Shown here: positions 51,032 to 60,044 of the stretch, in pieces
Layout: every line of letters starts with the position of its first letter
Position numbering within the stretch: position 1 is the first letter of the stretch
The notes under the pieces: generated by a model
Databases searched by the model: none
What the model was told of the DNA's origin: nothing
Seen by the model: only the letters and a program-made list of their open reading frames with translations
Made by a program: the position numbers and the translations under genes
NCBI GenBank assembly: GCA_052143575.1
Contig: JBKQSP010000069.1
Coordinates: 1-64,000, forward strand
Direction: 5' to 3'
DNA from: JAKACA01 sp052143575
GTDB taxonomy: Bacteria > Actinomycetota > Acidimicrobiia > Acidimicrobiales > Bog-793
DNA length: 64,000 nt

Positions 51032-52639
51032 ATGGAACGGTCCAGCCCGCACACGCCTCAGCGGGTCATCGGCCCGTTCGTCGCACTCGTTCTCGCCGTG
51101 GCCGTCGGCGGAGTCGTCGTGGCCGGCCCGGTCTCGGCGACAACGGCGCATCGCAGCGCCCCGACCGCCCGAACCGAGACGAGAAGCACACTGGCGCCGG
51201 CGGGCTTGCAGGAAACGCTCAGCGAGCCAGGCGCCGTCTCGACGCTCGCGCTCCCGGCGGGGACGGTCGGTCACCCGTATTTCGCCAGCATGCCCCGAAA
51301 CGGGCCGGCTGCCTGGCGTCTGGCAGCCGGGTCGCTCCCGGCTGGTCTCTCCTACAACCCGGGCGACCGAGTTGTCATCGGTCTTCCGAGACAGAGCGGA
51401 GTCGGCCGCCTCCTCCTCGAGAGCACGCAGGGCGGTAGCCGTCACTTCGAAGTCCTGCAGGTCACGGTCGCCGCCGCTCCGCAGTTGCGGGCGCGACAAA
51501 CCGTGCTCGCCGCATCGACAACGGGCACGGTCACCGGGACCGTCACGGCCGGCGGTACTGCACTCCGGCGGGCCTGCGTAACGGCCACCTCGGCTTCCGG
51601 CGCCGTCGCCAACACCCTGACGGGCTCGTCCGGGTCGTATTCGCTGAGCGGCCTGCTGCCCGGGAAATGGGAGATCTTCTTTGCAGGGTGCGCCAACAAC
51701 GACATCGGCCAGTGGTGGTCGGGTCAGAGCACGCAGACGACGGCGCGGGCGGTCATGGTGACCGCCGGCAAGGCGAGATCTGGAGTGTCAGCCCAGCTGC
51801 GACCGGGTGGCGAGCTCAGCGGCATCGTCACGGTGGCCGGATCGTCAAGGGGTGCTGCCGGCGTCTGTGTCTACGCAGAATCGAGCGCCAGCCTGAACGG
51901 GCTCCCGACGGTGGCACAAGGCGTCGCCGAGAGCGGACCGACCGGCGCCTACGCCCTCGGCGGCCTTCCGACTGGTACCTACAACGTCGAGTTCACCCCC
52001 TGCGGCAGTGGCGTCAACCTGCAGTCGCTCTGGTGGAACGGCGAGGCTGACGCCATGTTCGCCACCGGTGTGTCCGTCACCGCCGGCGAGACGACCGCCG
52101 GCATCTCGCCGGCCCTCACCGTGGGCGCCGAGATCACCGGGACCATCACCGCCGAGGCGACGCATCAGCCGGTGGCCAAGGCCTGCGTGACCGCGCTCTC
52201 CTCCGCCATGCTGAACGGCGGGAACATCGACAGCTATCTGAACTACATCCCCGTCGGCTCCGCTGTGACGAACGCCGCCGGCGACTACGCCATCACCGGC
52301 ATCGCCTCCGGCAACTATCTCGTCGAAGCCGCACCGTGCGGCCTTGGCGAGCTGAACGACTACGCACCGACCTACTGGCATCAGGCCACCCCGGTGGAGG
52401 CCACCCCCGTCGTCTCGGCGACTGCCGGCGAGACGACGCCCGACATCTCGATCGCGCTGAGGCTCCCCTCCTTCGGCAACGGGGCGGTGAGCGGCCACCG
52501 TGACGTCGGCCTCGACCCACGCCAGGCTGGCGGACATCTGCGTTCTCCTCGTGAATTTCACCGCCGAAGAGATCTACCTCGCCGTGACCGGCCAGAAGGG
52601 AAGGTACCTCGCCCGCGATGTCGCGGCCGGCACGTATGA
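51032..52639 (+). CDS. Secreted carboxypeptidase-regulatory-repeat protein, N-terminal part before a frameshift
   Basis: ATG 51032 with GGAGG six bases upstream. A signal peptide (hydrophobic stretch to VSATTA, about residue 40) is followed by a putative Ig-like domain (VGHPYFASMPRNGPAAWRLA) and then 85-100-residue repeats with the carboxypeptidase-regulatory pattern: GTVTAGGTALRRACVTA, GSYSLSGLLPGKWEIFFAGC, WWSGQ, VTAGKARSGVSAQL. Three full repeats are in frame. From about residue 487 the frame leaves the family (RDVGLDPRQAGG) and ends at 52639, because one base is extra at 52495/52496. The remaining repeats continue in another frame. As read, the product would be 535 residues with an aberrant 48-residue tail. 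Confidence 0.7.
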   Translation: MERSSPHTPQRVIGPFVALVLAVAVGGVVVAGPVSATTAHRSAPTARTETRSTLAPAGLQETLSEPGAVSTLALPAGTVGHPYFASMPRNGPAAWRLAAGSLPAGLSYNPGDRVVIGLPRQSGVGRLLLESTQGGSRHFEVLQVTVAAAPQLRARQTVLAASTTGTVTGTVTAGGTALRRACVTATSASGAVANTLTGSSGSYSLSGLLPGKWEIFFAGCANNDIGQWWSGQSTQTTARAVMVTAGKARSGVSAQLRPGGELSGIVTVAGSSRGAAGVCVYAESSASLNGLPTVAQGVAESGPTGAYALGGLPTGTYNVEFTPCGSGVNLQSLWWNGEADAMFATGVSVTAGETTAGISPALTVGAEITGTITAEATHQPVAKACVTALSSAMLNGGNIDSYLNYIPVGSAVTNAAGDYAITGIASGNYLVEAAPCGLGELNDYAPTYWHQATPVEATPVVSATAGETTPDISIALRLPSFGNGAVSGHRDVGLDPRQAGGHLRSPREFHRRRDLPRRDRPEGKVPRPRCRGRHV

Positions 52640-53627
52640 GGCCGCCTTCGAGCCCTGCCACGGAGAGAACTACCTGTCGGCCCTCTGGCACAAGGGCGCA
52701 ACGTTCAAGGTGAAGGCAGGCGTCAGGACGCAAGGCATCTCCATCGCCCTGGCGCCCGGCGGCGTCATCGAGGGAACACTGGAGACGGTGCACGGTGCTC
52801 CACTCACGGGCATGTGCCTGCTCCTCCAGCAGACAAGCGGGAACGAGTCGAGCGGCGAAGAGGTGGAGGGTTACGGCTTCGGGGGCGACTACGAGGTCGC
52901 CGGCCTCCCGTCGGGCAAGTACTCGATCGGCTTCGGCGCATGCAACGGGGCGAACTACACGACGCAGTTTTGGAAGCGTGGAGCCAACCTTCACGTCAAG
53001 GCCGGCGTCGTCATCTCCCACATCGACTTCAAGCTCGGTGCCGGTGGCGAGATCACGGGACGTGTGACGCTCTCCAACGGGACAGCCGTATCGGACGCCT
53101 GCGTCACCGTCAGCAACAACGACGCCACGATTCTCCTCCCCCCGGTCTTCGAAGCCGCCGTCTCGTTCCATGGCGGCTACACCGTGGCGGGGTTGGCAAC
53201 GAGCGCGGACTACGCGGTCGGCTTCGGCCCGTGCAGCGCGACTGACAACTATCAGTCGTCGGCCTGGAACGGCAACGTCGCCGTGACGGCCGGCTCGGTG
53301 ACGAAGGGCATCTCGGCGGTCCTGGCCGTCGGAGGAGAGATCTCGGGATCCGTCTCCGCCGTGGGCGGGGCACCCCTCTCGTTGATCTGCGTCATCGCTG
53401 TCCCCGCCTTCGGCGAGGAGTTCTACGAGGCGGAGACGCTCGGCGGCAACTACGAGATCGTCGGGCTGCCAGCCGGCAGCTACGAGGTGAATTTCGAGTC
53501 CTGCGACAGTGGGGCCTATGGCTCGCAGTGGTGGGACGGCGTCAGCCAGCAGCAGGATGCCACCCCGCTCATCGTCAGTGCCGGAGCCGACACGACCGGC
53601 ATCAGCGCCGTGCTGCGCATCGGCTGA
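52500..53627 (+). pseudogene. C-terminal part of the frameshifted repeat protein
   Basis: In the +1-shifted frame the family pattern resumes exactly where the upstream frame loses it: GTVTSASTHARLADICVLLV, then EGTLETVHGAPLTGMCLLL, TGRVTLSNGTAVSDACVTV and SGSVSAVGGAPLSLICVIA, each with GxYxVxGLPxGxYxVxFxxC. Removing one C from the GGCC at 52493-52496 joins the two frames into a protein of about 865 residues with seven repeats. Open-frame start at 52500 has no ribosome site, so independent translation is unlikely. Sequencing error and real loss of function are both possible. Confidence 0.65.
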
Positions 53628-53644
53628 GGCGATCAGCCGGGCGG

Positions 53645-53676
53645 TTCTGCTCAGGCGTCTCGGCGCCTGAGCAGAA
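53645..53676. terminator. Hairpin between the repeat protein and the convergent zinc-ribbon gene
   Basis: TTCTGCTCAGGC (53645-53656) pairs perfectly with 53665-53676 around an 8-base loop, 18 bases after the repeat-protein stop. It can serve both convergent genes. Confidence 0.6.
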
Positions 53677-53736
53677 TGCCGCCGATCACCCAAGTGCGGC
53701 CCTCCGCGGCGACCGCAACCTGGCCCCGCGAAGGGT

Positions 53737-54057
53737 TCAGGGCAGCGCCGCCCGGGATGCGTCGGCGGAGGCGGGGTCATCGTCGGTCACCCTGCGATCC
53801 GTGAAGTCCTGCAGCTGACACTTCGGGCAGCTAGCCAGCAGATCGCGGGCGAGCAGGAGGGCGTCGGTGTCCGCCCCGAGATCGAGGCCGGCCCCGAACT
53901 GCTCCGGTGATTGGAAGTTGCCGGGCCCTATTCCGGTGCCGCGTGCTGTCAGGTGCGGTCGCCGCGTCGAGAGGTGAGCCTGCTCGCGCGTGAGCAGCCA
54001 GGCCGCTCCGCAGGCCTTGCAGCGCCGCTCGACGAGGTGCTCGCGACCGAACATCAC
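53737..54057 (-). CDS. Small zinc-ribbon-like protein
   Basis: 106 residues from GTG 54057, with TACCGT six bases upstream (leaderless geometry); an ATG follows directly. Two CxxC knuckles, RRCKACGAAW near the start and LASCPKCQLQDF near residue 80, would coordinate one zinc. The 55-residue insert is polar with a FQSPEQFGAGLDLGADTDALLL stretch. No DNA-binding or enzymatic motif is visible. It may be a nucleic-acid or protein adaptor; that is only suggested by the ribbon. Confidence 0.65.
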   Translation of the reverse strand: MMFGREHLVERRCKACGAAWLLTREQAHLSTRRPHLTARGTGIGPGNFQSPEQFGAGLDLGADTDALLLARDLLASCPKCQLQDFTDRRVTDDDPASADASRAALP

Positions 54058-54063
54058 CCCTGC

Positions 54064-54069
54064 ACGGTA
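54064..54069 (-). promoter_or_regulatory. -10 hexamer TACCGT placed for a leaderless start
   Basis: On the minus strand TACCGT ends six bases before GTG 54057. No ribosome site is seen. Confidence 0.45.
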
Positions 54070-54097
54070 CTCCGGGCGCCGCCACGGCGCCCTCCGC

Positions 54098-56284
54098 TTA
54101 CGAGAGCTTCAGGAGCAGCGCAGCGCCTTCTGTCGAGGCGGCGGAGGCATAACACACCGCCGTCGACGGACACGACAGGCCGGACAGGGAGGCGACGCCA
54201 GTCGGAAGTGGCTGCGTGCCCCAGGCCAAGCCGCCATTGGAACTGGCGAGCGAGACACCGCGCCCAGAGGTGGTGCTGCCGCCGGCCTCACACGACTTGA
54301 CCGAGCTACAAGCCACGTCGTTGAGCGTGCCGACTCCGGCCGGCGCCTTCACGGCCTTCCACGAACCGCCGGAGTTGGCCGTTGCAAGCAGGACGGCGGG
54401 GCCGCCGGTGGCGCCTCCGGTCGTGCCTCCGACGGCGTCGCACACCTTGGTCGTCGGACATGCCACGGCGGAGAGGAAGCTGCCCGCCGGCAGGCTGGCG
54501 GGCGCTGCTTGCTTCTTCCAGCTCGAGCCGTTAGCCGTGCCGATGATGAGGGGACCGCCGCTCCCCGCATCGCCCACCGCCTCGCAACTCTTGGTCGAGG
54601 CGCACGCCACGTCGGTCAAACGGCCGAAAGCTGAAGGCACCGATTGCTCCGTCCACGACCCGCCGCCGTTGGTCGTCTTCAGCAACGAAGGGCTGTCCTC
54701 GGTGCTCGCGAAGCCGACAGCAAAGCACACGGTTGTCGAGGGACAGGAGACTCCGGACAGGCTGAAGGCGCTCGGAATCCCTTTCGTGGTCCACTTGACA
54801 CCGCCGTCGGTCGTCACGGCGATGGCGCCAATCCCTGAGGTCGGGCCGGTATCGATGTCGCCGACGGCGACGCATTGCTTCGTACTGGCGCAGGCAACGT
54901 CGTCATAGGACCCTCCCACCTCCGGGATCGTCTCCAGCTGCAGCTTCCAGCTCGCGCCGCTGCGGGAGGTGCCGAAGAACATCCCGGTTGGCTGCGAAGC
55001 GACGGCCTCACAGACGGCTGCGGAAGCACAGGAGACGGCGTTGAGGGTGTTGACGCCGGTCGGTATCGGCTGTTGCTTCCAGCTCTTGCCGCCGTTCACC
55101 GTCCGCTCCACGAAACCGAAGAGGTAGAACGAGATGAAGCGAGCCTGCGTGTAGCCGGAGAGCAGACAGTCGTCGGCGCCGTGGCAGGCGACGTTGTTGA
55201 GCACGATGCTCGGGACGTACGCCTTCGAGAAGCCGTTGCTCGGAACCGGCACGGACTGTGACGCCCAGCTACCGCCCGAGTTCGTCGTGCGCCACATGGC
55301 GGCGACGTCCGGGAACTTCGACTCAGAACCGGCGGCTTCGCAGACGCTCGCCGTTCCGCAGGACACGCTGTTGAACCCGAGCGACGCTGCGATCGTGGAC
55401 GAGTGCCAGCTCTTGCCGCCATCGGATGTCGCCCAGATAGTGGGCGAAGAGATGCCGGCAGCCAGGCACGACGTTGACGACCCGCAGGCCAGTTGGTCGG
55501 TGTCGTTGCTCTTGGTGGGCATCGAGTGCGTCGTCCAACTCTTGCCGCCATCGGCGCTGACAAGGAAGTTGCCATCGCCAAGGGCCCCACAGGCCGTCGA
55601 GGAGGAGCAGGTAATCCAGCTGAGAGGAAACGCCGTCTTCGTCTCCGTCGTCCAACTGAGACCAGCGTTCGTCGATCGCAGGAGGGCTCCGGACGTGGGG
55701 GAAGCCCCCGTGGCGGCAAGGCACGTCGTGGCCGTCACGCACGCGATGCTGGGATCGACCGTCAACTGCGGCGCAAAGGCACCGGGCAGTGCCGTCACCT
55801 TCCATTCGGCACCGCCGTCTGTGGTCGTGGCCAGCTCCGGATGCTCGTTCGACAGCTTCTCACCCAGCACGAGACACGTCGTAGCCGATGGGCAGGCGAG
55901 CTCGTCGAAGGCTTCCTGCGAGTCGCCGTCGATGAAGGCGCCCGAGACCGGCGCGAAGCCGGCCGGCAGCACCGTCACCTTCCAGGAGGTGCCACCGTTC
56001 GCCGTGCTGGCGAAAGCATCCTGTGCGAGGTCGTTGCTGACGTCGAGGAGGGCGAAGCAGGCCGACGACGTCGGGCAGGCGGAGCCGACCGACGCGACGG
56101 TGCCAGGCGGGTAGGCCGTACTCACATGCCATGCCACTTTGTGACGTGGCGCCCCTGCGGCGCCGGCAATGCCCGTGCCTCCGGCTGCCATGGCGACGAC
56201 AACGGCACCGAGCGCGAAGAGCCGTGCGCCGCCCGAGCGAGCCGGCCGCCCCCGCCGCAATCCTGCCGACCATCCGGCCGTCAT
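54098..56284 (-). CDS. Secreted 14-repeat beta-propeller protein with BNR/Asp-box motifs
   Basis: 728 residues from ATG 56284 with GAGGGAG nine bases upstream (open frame extends to GTG 56302). A long signal peptide (to about residue 48, AGAAGAP) is followed by 14 repeats of 40-58 residues. Each starts like LSGVSCPSTTVCFAVG and carries T-x-N/D-G-G-x-x-W (TTDGGAEWKV, TTNGGGSWTE), the Asp-box of sialidase/sortilin and Ycf48-type propellers. As in the protein encoded at 43603-45465, each unit has its own Cys pair and the number is 14, i.e. two seven-bladed propellers. The likely role is extracellular binding. No sialidase catalytic Arg triad is seen. Confidence 0.78.
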   Translation of the reverse strand: MTAGWSAGLRRGRPARSGGARLFALGAVVVAMAAGGTGIAGAAGAPRHKVAWHVSTAYPPGTVASVGSACPTSSACFALLDVSNDLAQDAFASTANGGTSWKVTVLPAGFAPVSGAFIDGDSQEAFDELACPSATTCLVLGEKLSNEHPELATTTDGGAEWKVTALPGAFAPQLTVDPSIACVTATTCLAATGASPTSGALLRSTNAGLSWTTETKTAFPLSWITCSSSTACGALGDGNFLVSADGGKSWTTHSMPTKSNDTDQLACGSSTSCLAAGISSPTIWATSDGGKSWHSSTIAASLGFNSVSCGTASVCEAAGSESKFPDVAAMWRTTNSGGSWASQSVPVPSNGFSKAYVPSIVLNNVACHGADDCLLSGYTQARFISFYLFGFVERTVNGGKSWKQQPIPTGVNTLNAVSCASAAVCEAVASQPTGMFFGTSRSGASWKLQLETIPEVGGSYDDVACASTKQCVAVGDIDTGPTSGIGAIAVTTDGGVKWTTKGIPSAFSLSGVSCPSTTVCFAVGFASTEDSPSLLKTTNGGGSWTEQSVPSAFGRLTDVACASTKSCEAVGDAGSGGPLIIGTANGSSWKKQAAPASLPAGSFLSAVACPTTKVCDAVGGTTGGATGGPAVLLATANSGGSWKAVKAPAGVGTLNDVACSSVKSCEAGGSTTSGRGVSLASSNGGLAWGTQPLPTGVASLSGLSCPSTAVCYASAASTEGAALLLKLS

Positions 56285-56432
56285 TGATGAACGCTCCCTC
56301 ACCTGAGTCCCCCTCGTCCGTCCAGGCGGTCATCTTTGCACCCGGCGCCGAGGGGGCGAAAGTGAAGGCGCCGCTCACGGTTCGGGCGAACCGGCAGCGC
56401 CCAGACGGCACGGGGACCCGGCGCTCCGTCGG

Positions 56433-56438
56433 TAGATT
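56433..56438 (+). promoter_or_regulatory. -10 hexamer TAGATT placed for a leaderless start
   Basis: TAGATT ends seven bases before ATG 56446 of the first ABC exporter gene. A GAGG lies only two bases before the ATG, too close to act well. Confidence 0.45.
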
Positions 56439-56445
56439 CGAGGCA

Positions 56446-58215
56446 ATGAGGGGACAACCGGCTGAGAGGCGCGCGGCCTCTTACCGGTCGCTCTGGCGGC
56501 TCCGTGGCTTCGTCCGCCCCTACTCGCGCCAGATGATCGTGATGCTCGTGTGCGCCACGGTGGCCGTTGCCGCCAGCACGCTCATCCCCCTCGTCCTCGA
56601 GGCTGTCGTGGACGGTCCCATACGCAGGGGCCAGCGAAGCGCCCTCGTGCCGATGTTCCTCCTCGCCCTCGGCCTTGGCCTCCTCGAGGTCGTCCTTGTC
56701 GTGGCGCGCCGCCGCGTGCAGTCCGTCGCCGTGCTGAAGATCGAGCGGGAGATCCGTGATGGGCTCTACGGGCGGCTGCAGCGGTTACCTGTCGGGCTGC
56801 ACGACCGCTGGCAGACCGGGCAGCTCCTCTCGCGCACGACGACCGACCTTGGGACTATCAGGCGCTTCCTCGGTTTCGGTGCCATCTACTTCGTCGTCGA
56901 CGGGCTCCAGTACCTCGCCGTCATGGCGTTGTTGATCTGGACCTACGCCCCCCTCGGGGCCGTCGCCGTCGTCACCACCCTTCCGGTCATCGTGCTGGCG
57001 AAGCGGTTCGGCGCCGGCTATGCCGCCATCTCGCGCCGGGTGCAGGATCAACAGGGCGACCTCGCCACCTTGACGGAAGAGGCCGCCAGCGGGATGCGCG
57101 TCGTCAAGGCCTTCGGGCGCGGGCCGCTCATGCAGGCGAGGTTCGGTGTCTCTGCCCGCGCCCTGCGCGGCTCGGCCCTCGAGATGGTGCGCCTGCGAGC
57201 CCGTTTCTGGGGGTGGCTGACGCTCGTCCCGAACCTCACGATGGCAGCGGCCGTGCTCATCGGAGGCATCGCCGTCGCGCACGGCTCGCTCACTCTCGGC
57301 GCTCTCGTCGCCTTCACGACACTGCTCGTTCTCTTGCAGTTCCCCATCATCGACCTCGGCTGGATCCTGTCGATGGCCAACGAGGCGGCCACGGCTGCCG
57401 ACCGCGTCTGCGAGCTGCTCGATGCGGACATGACGGTGAAGGATCGGCCCTCCGCCGTGCCGCTGGTGGCGGCCACGGGACGGGTGACCTTCGAGCACGT
57501 GGGTTTCTCGTACCCCGACAGCGAGGCTCCCGTGCTGCGCGACGTCAACCTCACGATCGAGCCCGGAGAGACGGTCGCCGTCGTCGGTCTCACCGGGTCG
57601 GGCAAGAGCACGCTCGTGTCGCTGCCCTCCCGGCTCTACGACGTGACGTCGGGCCGCATCACCCTCGATGGACGCGACGTTCGCGACCTCACGCTCGAGT
57701 CCCTTCGCCGCCACGTCGGCATGGTCTTCGAGGACCCGGTGCTCTTCTCCATGAGCGTCCGGGAGAACCTCGTTCTCGGCCGCCCGGACGCCTCCGACGG
57801 CGAGATCGCCGATGCCCTCGAGCTCGCCCAGGCGGGATTCGTCTTCGAGCTCCCTTGGGGCCTCGAGACTCGAATCGGCGAGCAAGGGCTCTCCCTCTCG
57901 GGGGGCCAGCGCCAGCGGCTCGCCCTGGCGAGGGCCGTCATCGCCCGGCCGGCTGTCCTCGTCCTCGACGACCCCCTCTCGGCCCTCGATGTCAACACCG
58001 AGGCCCTCGTCGAGAAGAGCCTCGCCAGCGTCCTTTCCAAGATGACCGGCCTGCTCGTGGTTCACCGCCCCTCCACCGTCGCCCTCGCCAACCGGGTGGC
58101 ACTGCTGCGCGACGGAGTGCTCGTCGCCGTCGGGACCCACCACGAGCTCATGGCGAGGGCTGACTACGCCTCCGTGCTGTCAGTCAGCCACGGCGACACC
58201 CGAGCGGCGTCATGA
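56446..58215 (+). CDS. ABC exporter half-transporter, degenerate-site subunit
   Basis: 589 residues: membrane domain with six helices (about 25-310) and ATPase domain (about 345-580). Walker A GLTGSGKST is at 381-389, signature LSGGQ at 484-488, Walker B VLDDP with Asp509 where the catalytic Glu should be, and H-loop VVHRPST. The Asp substitution marks the degenerate ATP site of heterodimeric type IV exporters of the TM287/288, BmrCD and LmrCD kind. It pairs with the next gene (ATGA overlap). Substrates of such pairs are drugs, lipids or peptides; the substrate here is unknown. Confidence 0.9.
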   Translation: MRGQPAERRAASYRSLWRLRGFVRPYSRQMIVMLVCATVAVAASTLIPLVLEAVVDGPIRRGQRSALVPMFLLALGLGLLEVVLVVARRRVQSVAVLKIEREIRDGLYGRLQRLPVGLHDRWQTGQLLSRTTTDLGTIRRFLGFGAIYFVVDGLQYLAVMALLIWTYAPLGAVAVVTTLPVIVLAKRFGAGYAAISRRVQDQQGDLATLTEEAASGMRVVKAFGRGPLMQARFGVSARALRGSALEMVRLRARFWGWLTLVPNLTMAAAVLIGGIAVAHGSLTLGALVAFTTLLVLLQFPIIDLGWILSMANEAATAADRVCELLDADMTVKDRPSAVPLVAATGRVTFEHVGFSYPDSEAPVLRDVNLTIEPGETVAVVGLTGSGKSTLVSLPSRLYDVTSGRITLDGRDVRDLTLESLRRHVGMVFEDPVLFSMSVRENLVLGRPDASDGEIADALELAQAGFVFELPWGLETRIGEQGLSLSGGQRQRLALARAVIARPAVLVLDDPLSALDVNTEALVEKSLASVLSKMTGLLVVHRPSTVALANRVALLRDGVLVAVGTHHELMARADYASVLSVSHGDTRAAS

Positions 58216-60038
58216 GCTCGCTCGACGGCTGGCATGGCGTCGCCGCCGAGGAGGTAGAGGAAGTCCCGAACGCCTGGACCGGTTTGCTGCGCCGGCGCAC
58301 GCGCCGCCTGCTGGCGTCCCTCGCCGCTCCCCATCGGCGCCGTCTCGTGCTGCTGGCCGCACTCATCCTCATCGCCAACCTGGCATCGGTCGCCATCCCG
58401 TACCTCGTCGGCATCGGGATCGACTGGGGAATCCCGGCTGTCCGCCGCGGCGACTACACCGAGATCTCCCTCATCACGGGGGCCATCGTGCTCTGCGCCC
58501 TCCTGCAGGCCTTCCTGTACCGAGGCTTCGTGGCGGGATCGGGCCGCATCGGCCAGGAGATACTGCTCGAGCTCAGAGAGCGCGTCTTCGCCCATTTCCA
58601 GCGCCTCAGCCTCGCCTTTCACGAGCGCTACACGACTGGTCGGATGATCTCGCGGCTCACGTCAGACCTCGAAGCACTCAACGACATGTTCGCCGTCGGG
58701 CTCGACACGCTCATCACGGCCGTTCTCTCCGTCGTGAGCGTCGGCGTGATACTGCTCGTCCTCGATCTGCCGCTCGGTCTCGTGTGCCTCTCCGGCTTCA
58801 TTCCGTTGTGGTTCCTCACGCGCTGGTACCAGCGCGAGTCGAGTGCCGCCTACCGCAACACGCGAAGCGCCATCGCCCTCGTGATCGTGCAGTTCACCGA
58901 GTCGCTCCGAGGCATCCGGGCGGTGCACGCCTTTCGCCGCCACACCCGCAACGACGAGATCTTCGGCCAGCTGTCGGAGAACTACCGCACCTCCATGAGC
59001 CGATCGTTCCAATTGCTCGGCATCTATTGGCCGGGCATCGTGCTCGTGGGCAACCTCACGACGGCGGCCGTCCTGCTCTACGGCGGCGTGCGGGTGATCG
59101 ACGGGGCCATGAAGGTGGGTGTGATGGCGTCGTTCATCCTCTACCTCCGCCGCTTCTTCGAGCCGCTCGCCGAGGTGAGCCAGTTCTACGACTCGTTCCA
59201 GGCGGCTGCCGCCGGGCTCGAGAAGCTGGCGGGCGTCCTCGACGAAGAGCCCGGTGTGCCCATGCCGAAGGAGGGCACGCCGCCTCCTGCCGGCGGGTTC
59301 TCGGGCAGGGTTGACTTCAGCGGCATTCGGTTCGGCTATCGCGAGGGAGCCGACGTCCTCACCGGCTTCGATCTGCACATCCCGGCCGGTCAGACCGTTG
59401 CCCTCCTCGGCGTCACGGGAGCGGGGAAGAGCACCGTGGCGCGACTGCTCGCCCGTTTCTACGATCCGCTCGAGGGCGAGATCTGCATCGACTCGATCCC
59501 CTTGACGGCGCTCACGGAGGCGGCCCTGCACGACGCCGTCGCCATGGTGACCCAGGAGAGCTTCCTGTTCTCCGGGACGGTCGCCGAGAACATCGCCTTC
59601 GGCTCGCCCGGTGCTTCCGACGACGAGATTATTGCGGCCGCCCGCGCCGTGGGCGCCGACTCGTTCGTCGAGACCCTCGAGAGTGGGTACGCCAGCGACG
59701 TCGGAAAGCAGGGCTCACACCTCTCCGCCGGCCAGCGCCAGCTCATCGCCCTCGCACGCGCCTTCCTCGCCAACCCCGCCGTCCTCATCCTCGACGAGGC
59801 GAGCTCCTCGCTCGATGCACCCATGGAGCGCCTCGTGCAGTCCGCCCTCAAGACGGTGCTCGCCGGCCGCACCGCCGTCATCATCGCCCACCGCCTCTCC
59901 ACGGTCGAGATCGCCGATCGGGTACTCGTGCTCGAGGGCGGCCGAATCGTCGAGGACGGCTCTCCCGACCGGCTGCTCGCCGAGCACCGTGGTCACTACG
60001 CCGCTCTCTACGAGGCGTGGCGAGACAGCCTCGTGTGA
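58212..60038 (+). CDS. ABC exporter half-transporter, catalytic-site subunit
   Basis: 608 residues, ATG overlapping the previous stop. Six-helix membrane domain (about 45-330) and ATPase domain (about 365-600). Walker A GVTGAGKST starts at 400. The signature is LSAGQ (504-508), not LSGGQ. Walker B LILDE has the catalytic Glu529, and the H-loop is IAHRLST. Its altered signature faces the Asp509 site of the partner, so both defects fall in the same composite ATP site, while the other site keeps Glu529 and a perfect LSGGQ. This is the expected geometry of a heterodimer with one non-hydrolytic site. An N-terminal acidic leader (AAEEVEEV) is unusual. Confidence 0.92.
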   Translation: MSSLDGWHGVAAEEVEEVPNAWTGLLRRRTRRLLASLAAPHRRRLVLLAALILIANLASVAIPYLVGIGIDWGIPAVRRGDYTEISLITGAIVLCALLQAFLYRGFVAGSGRIGQEILLELRERVFAHFQRLSLAFHERYTTGRMISRLTSDLEALNDMFAVGLDTLITAVLSVVSVGVILLVLDLPLGLVCLSGFIPLWFLTRWYQRESSAAYRNTRSAIALVIVQFTESLRGIRAVHAFRRHTRNDEIFGQLSENYRTSMSRSFQLLGIYWPGIVLVGNLTTAAVLLYGGVRVIDGAMKVGVMASFILYLRRFFEPLAEVSQFYDSFQAAAAGLEKLAGVLDEEPGVPMPKEGTPPPAGGFSGRVDFSGIRFGYREGADVLTGFDLHIPAGQTVALLGVTGAGKSTVARLLARFYDPLEGEICIDSIPLTALTEAALHDAVAMVTQESFLFSGTVAENIAFGSPGASDDEIIAAARAVGADSFVETLESGYASDVGKQGSHLSAGQRQLIALARAFLANPAVLILDEASSSLDAPMERLVQSALKTVLAGRTAVIIAHRLSTVEIADRVLVLEGGRIVEDGSPDRLLAEHRGHYAALYEAWRDSLV

Positions 60039-60044
60039 GATCCG

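Noticed and set aside
52500..53627. Treating the C-terminal repeat frame as an independent gene
   Set aside because: No signal peptide or ribosome site; its first repeat is completed only by sequence from the upstream frame.
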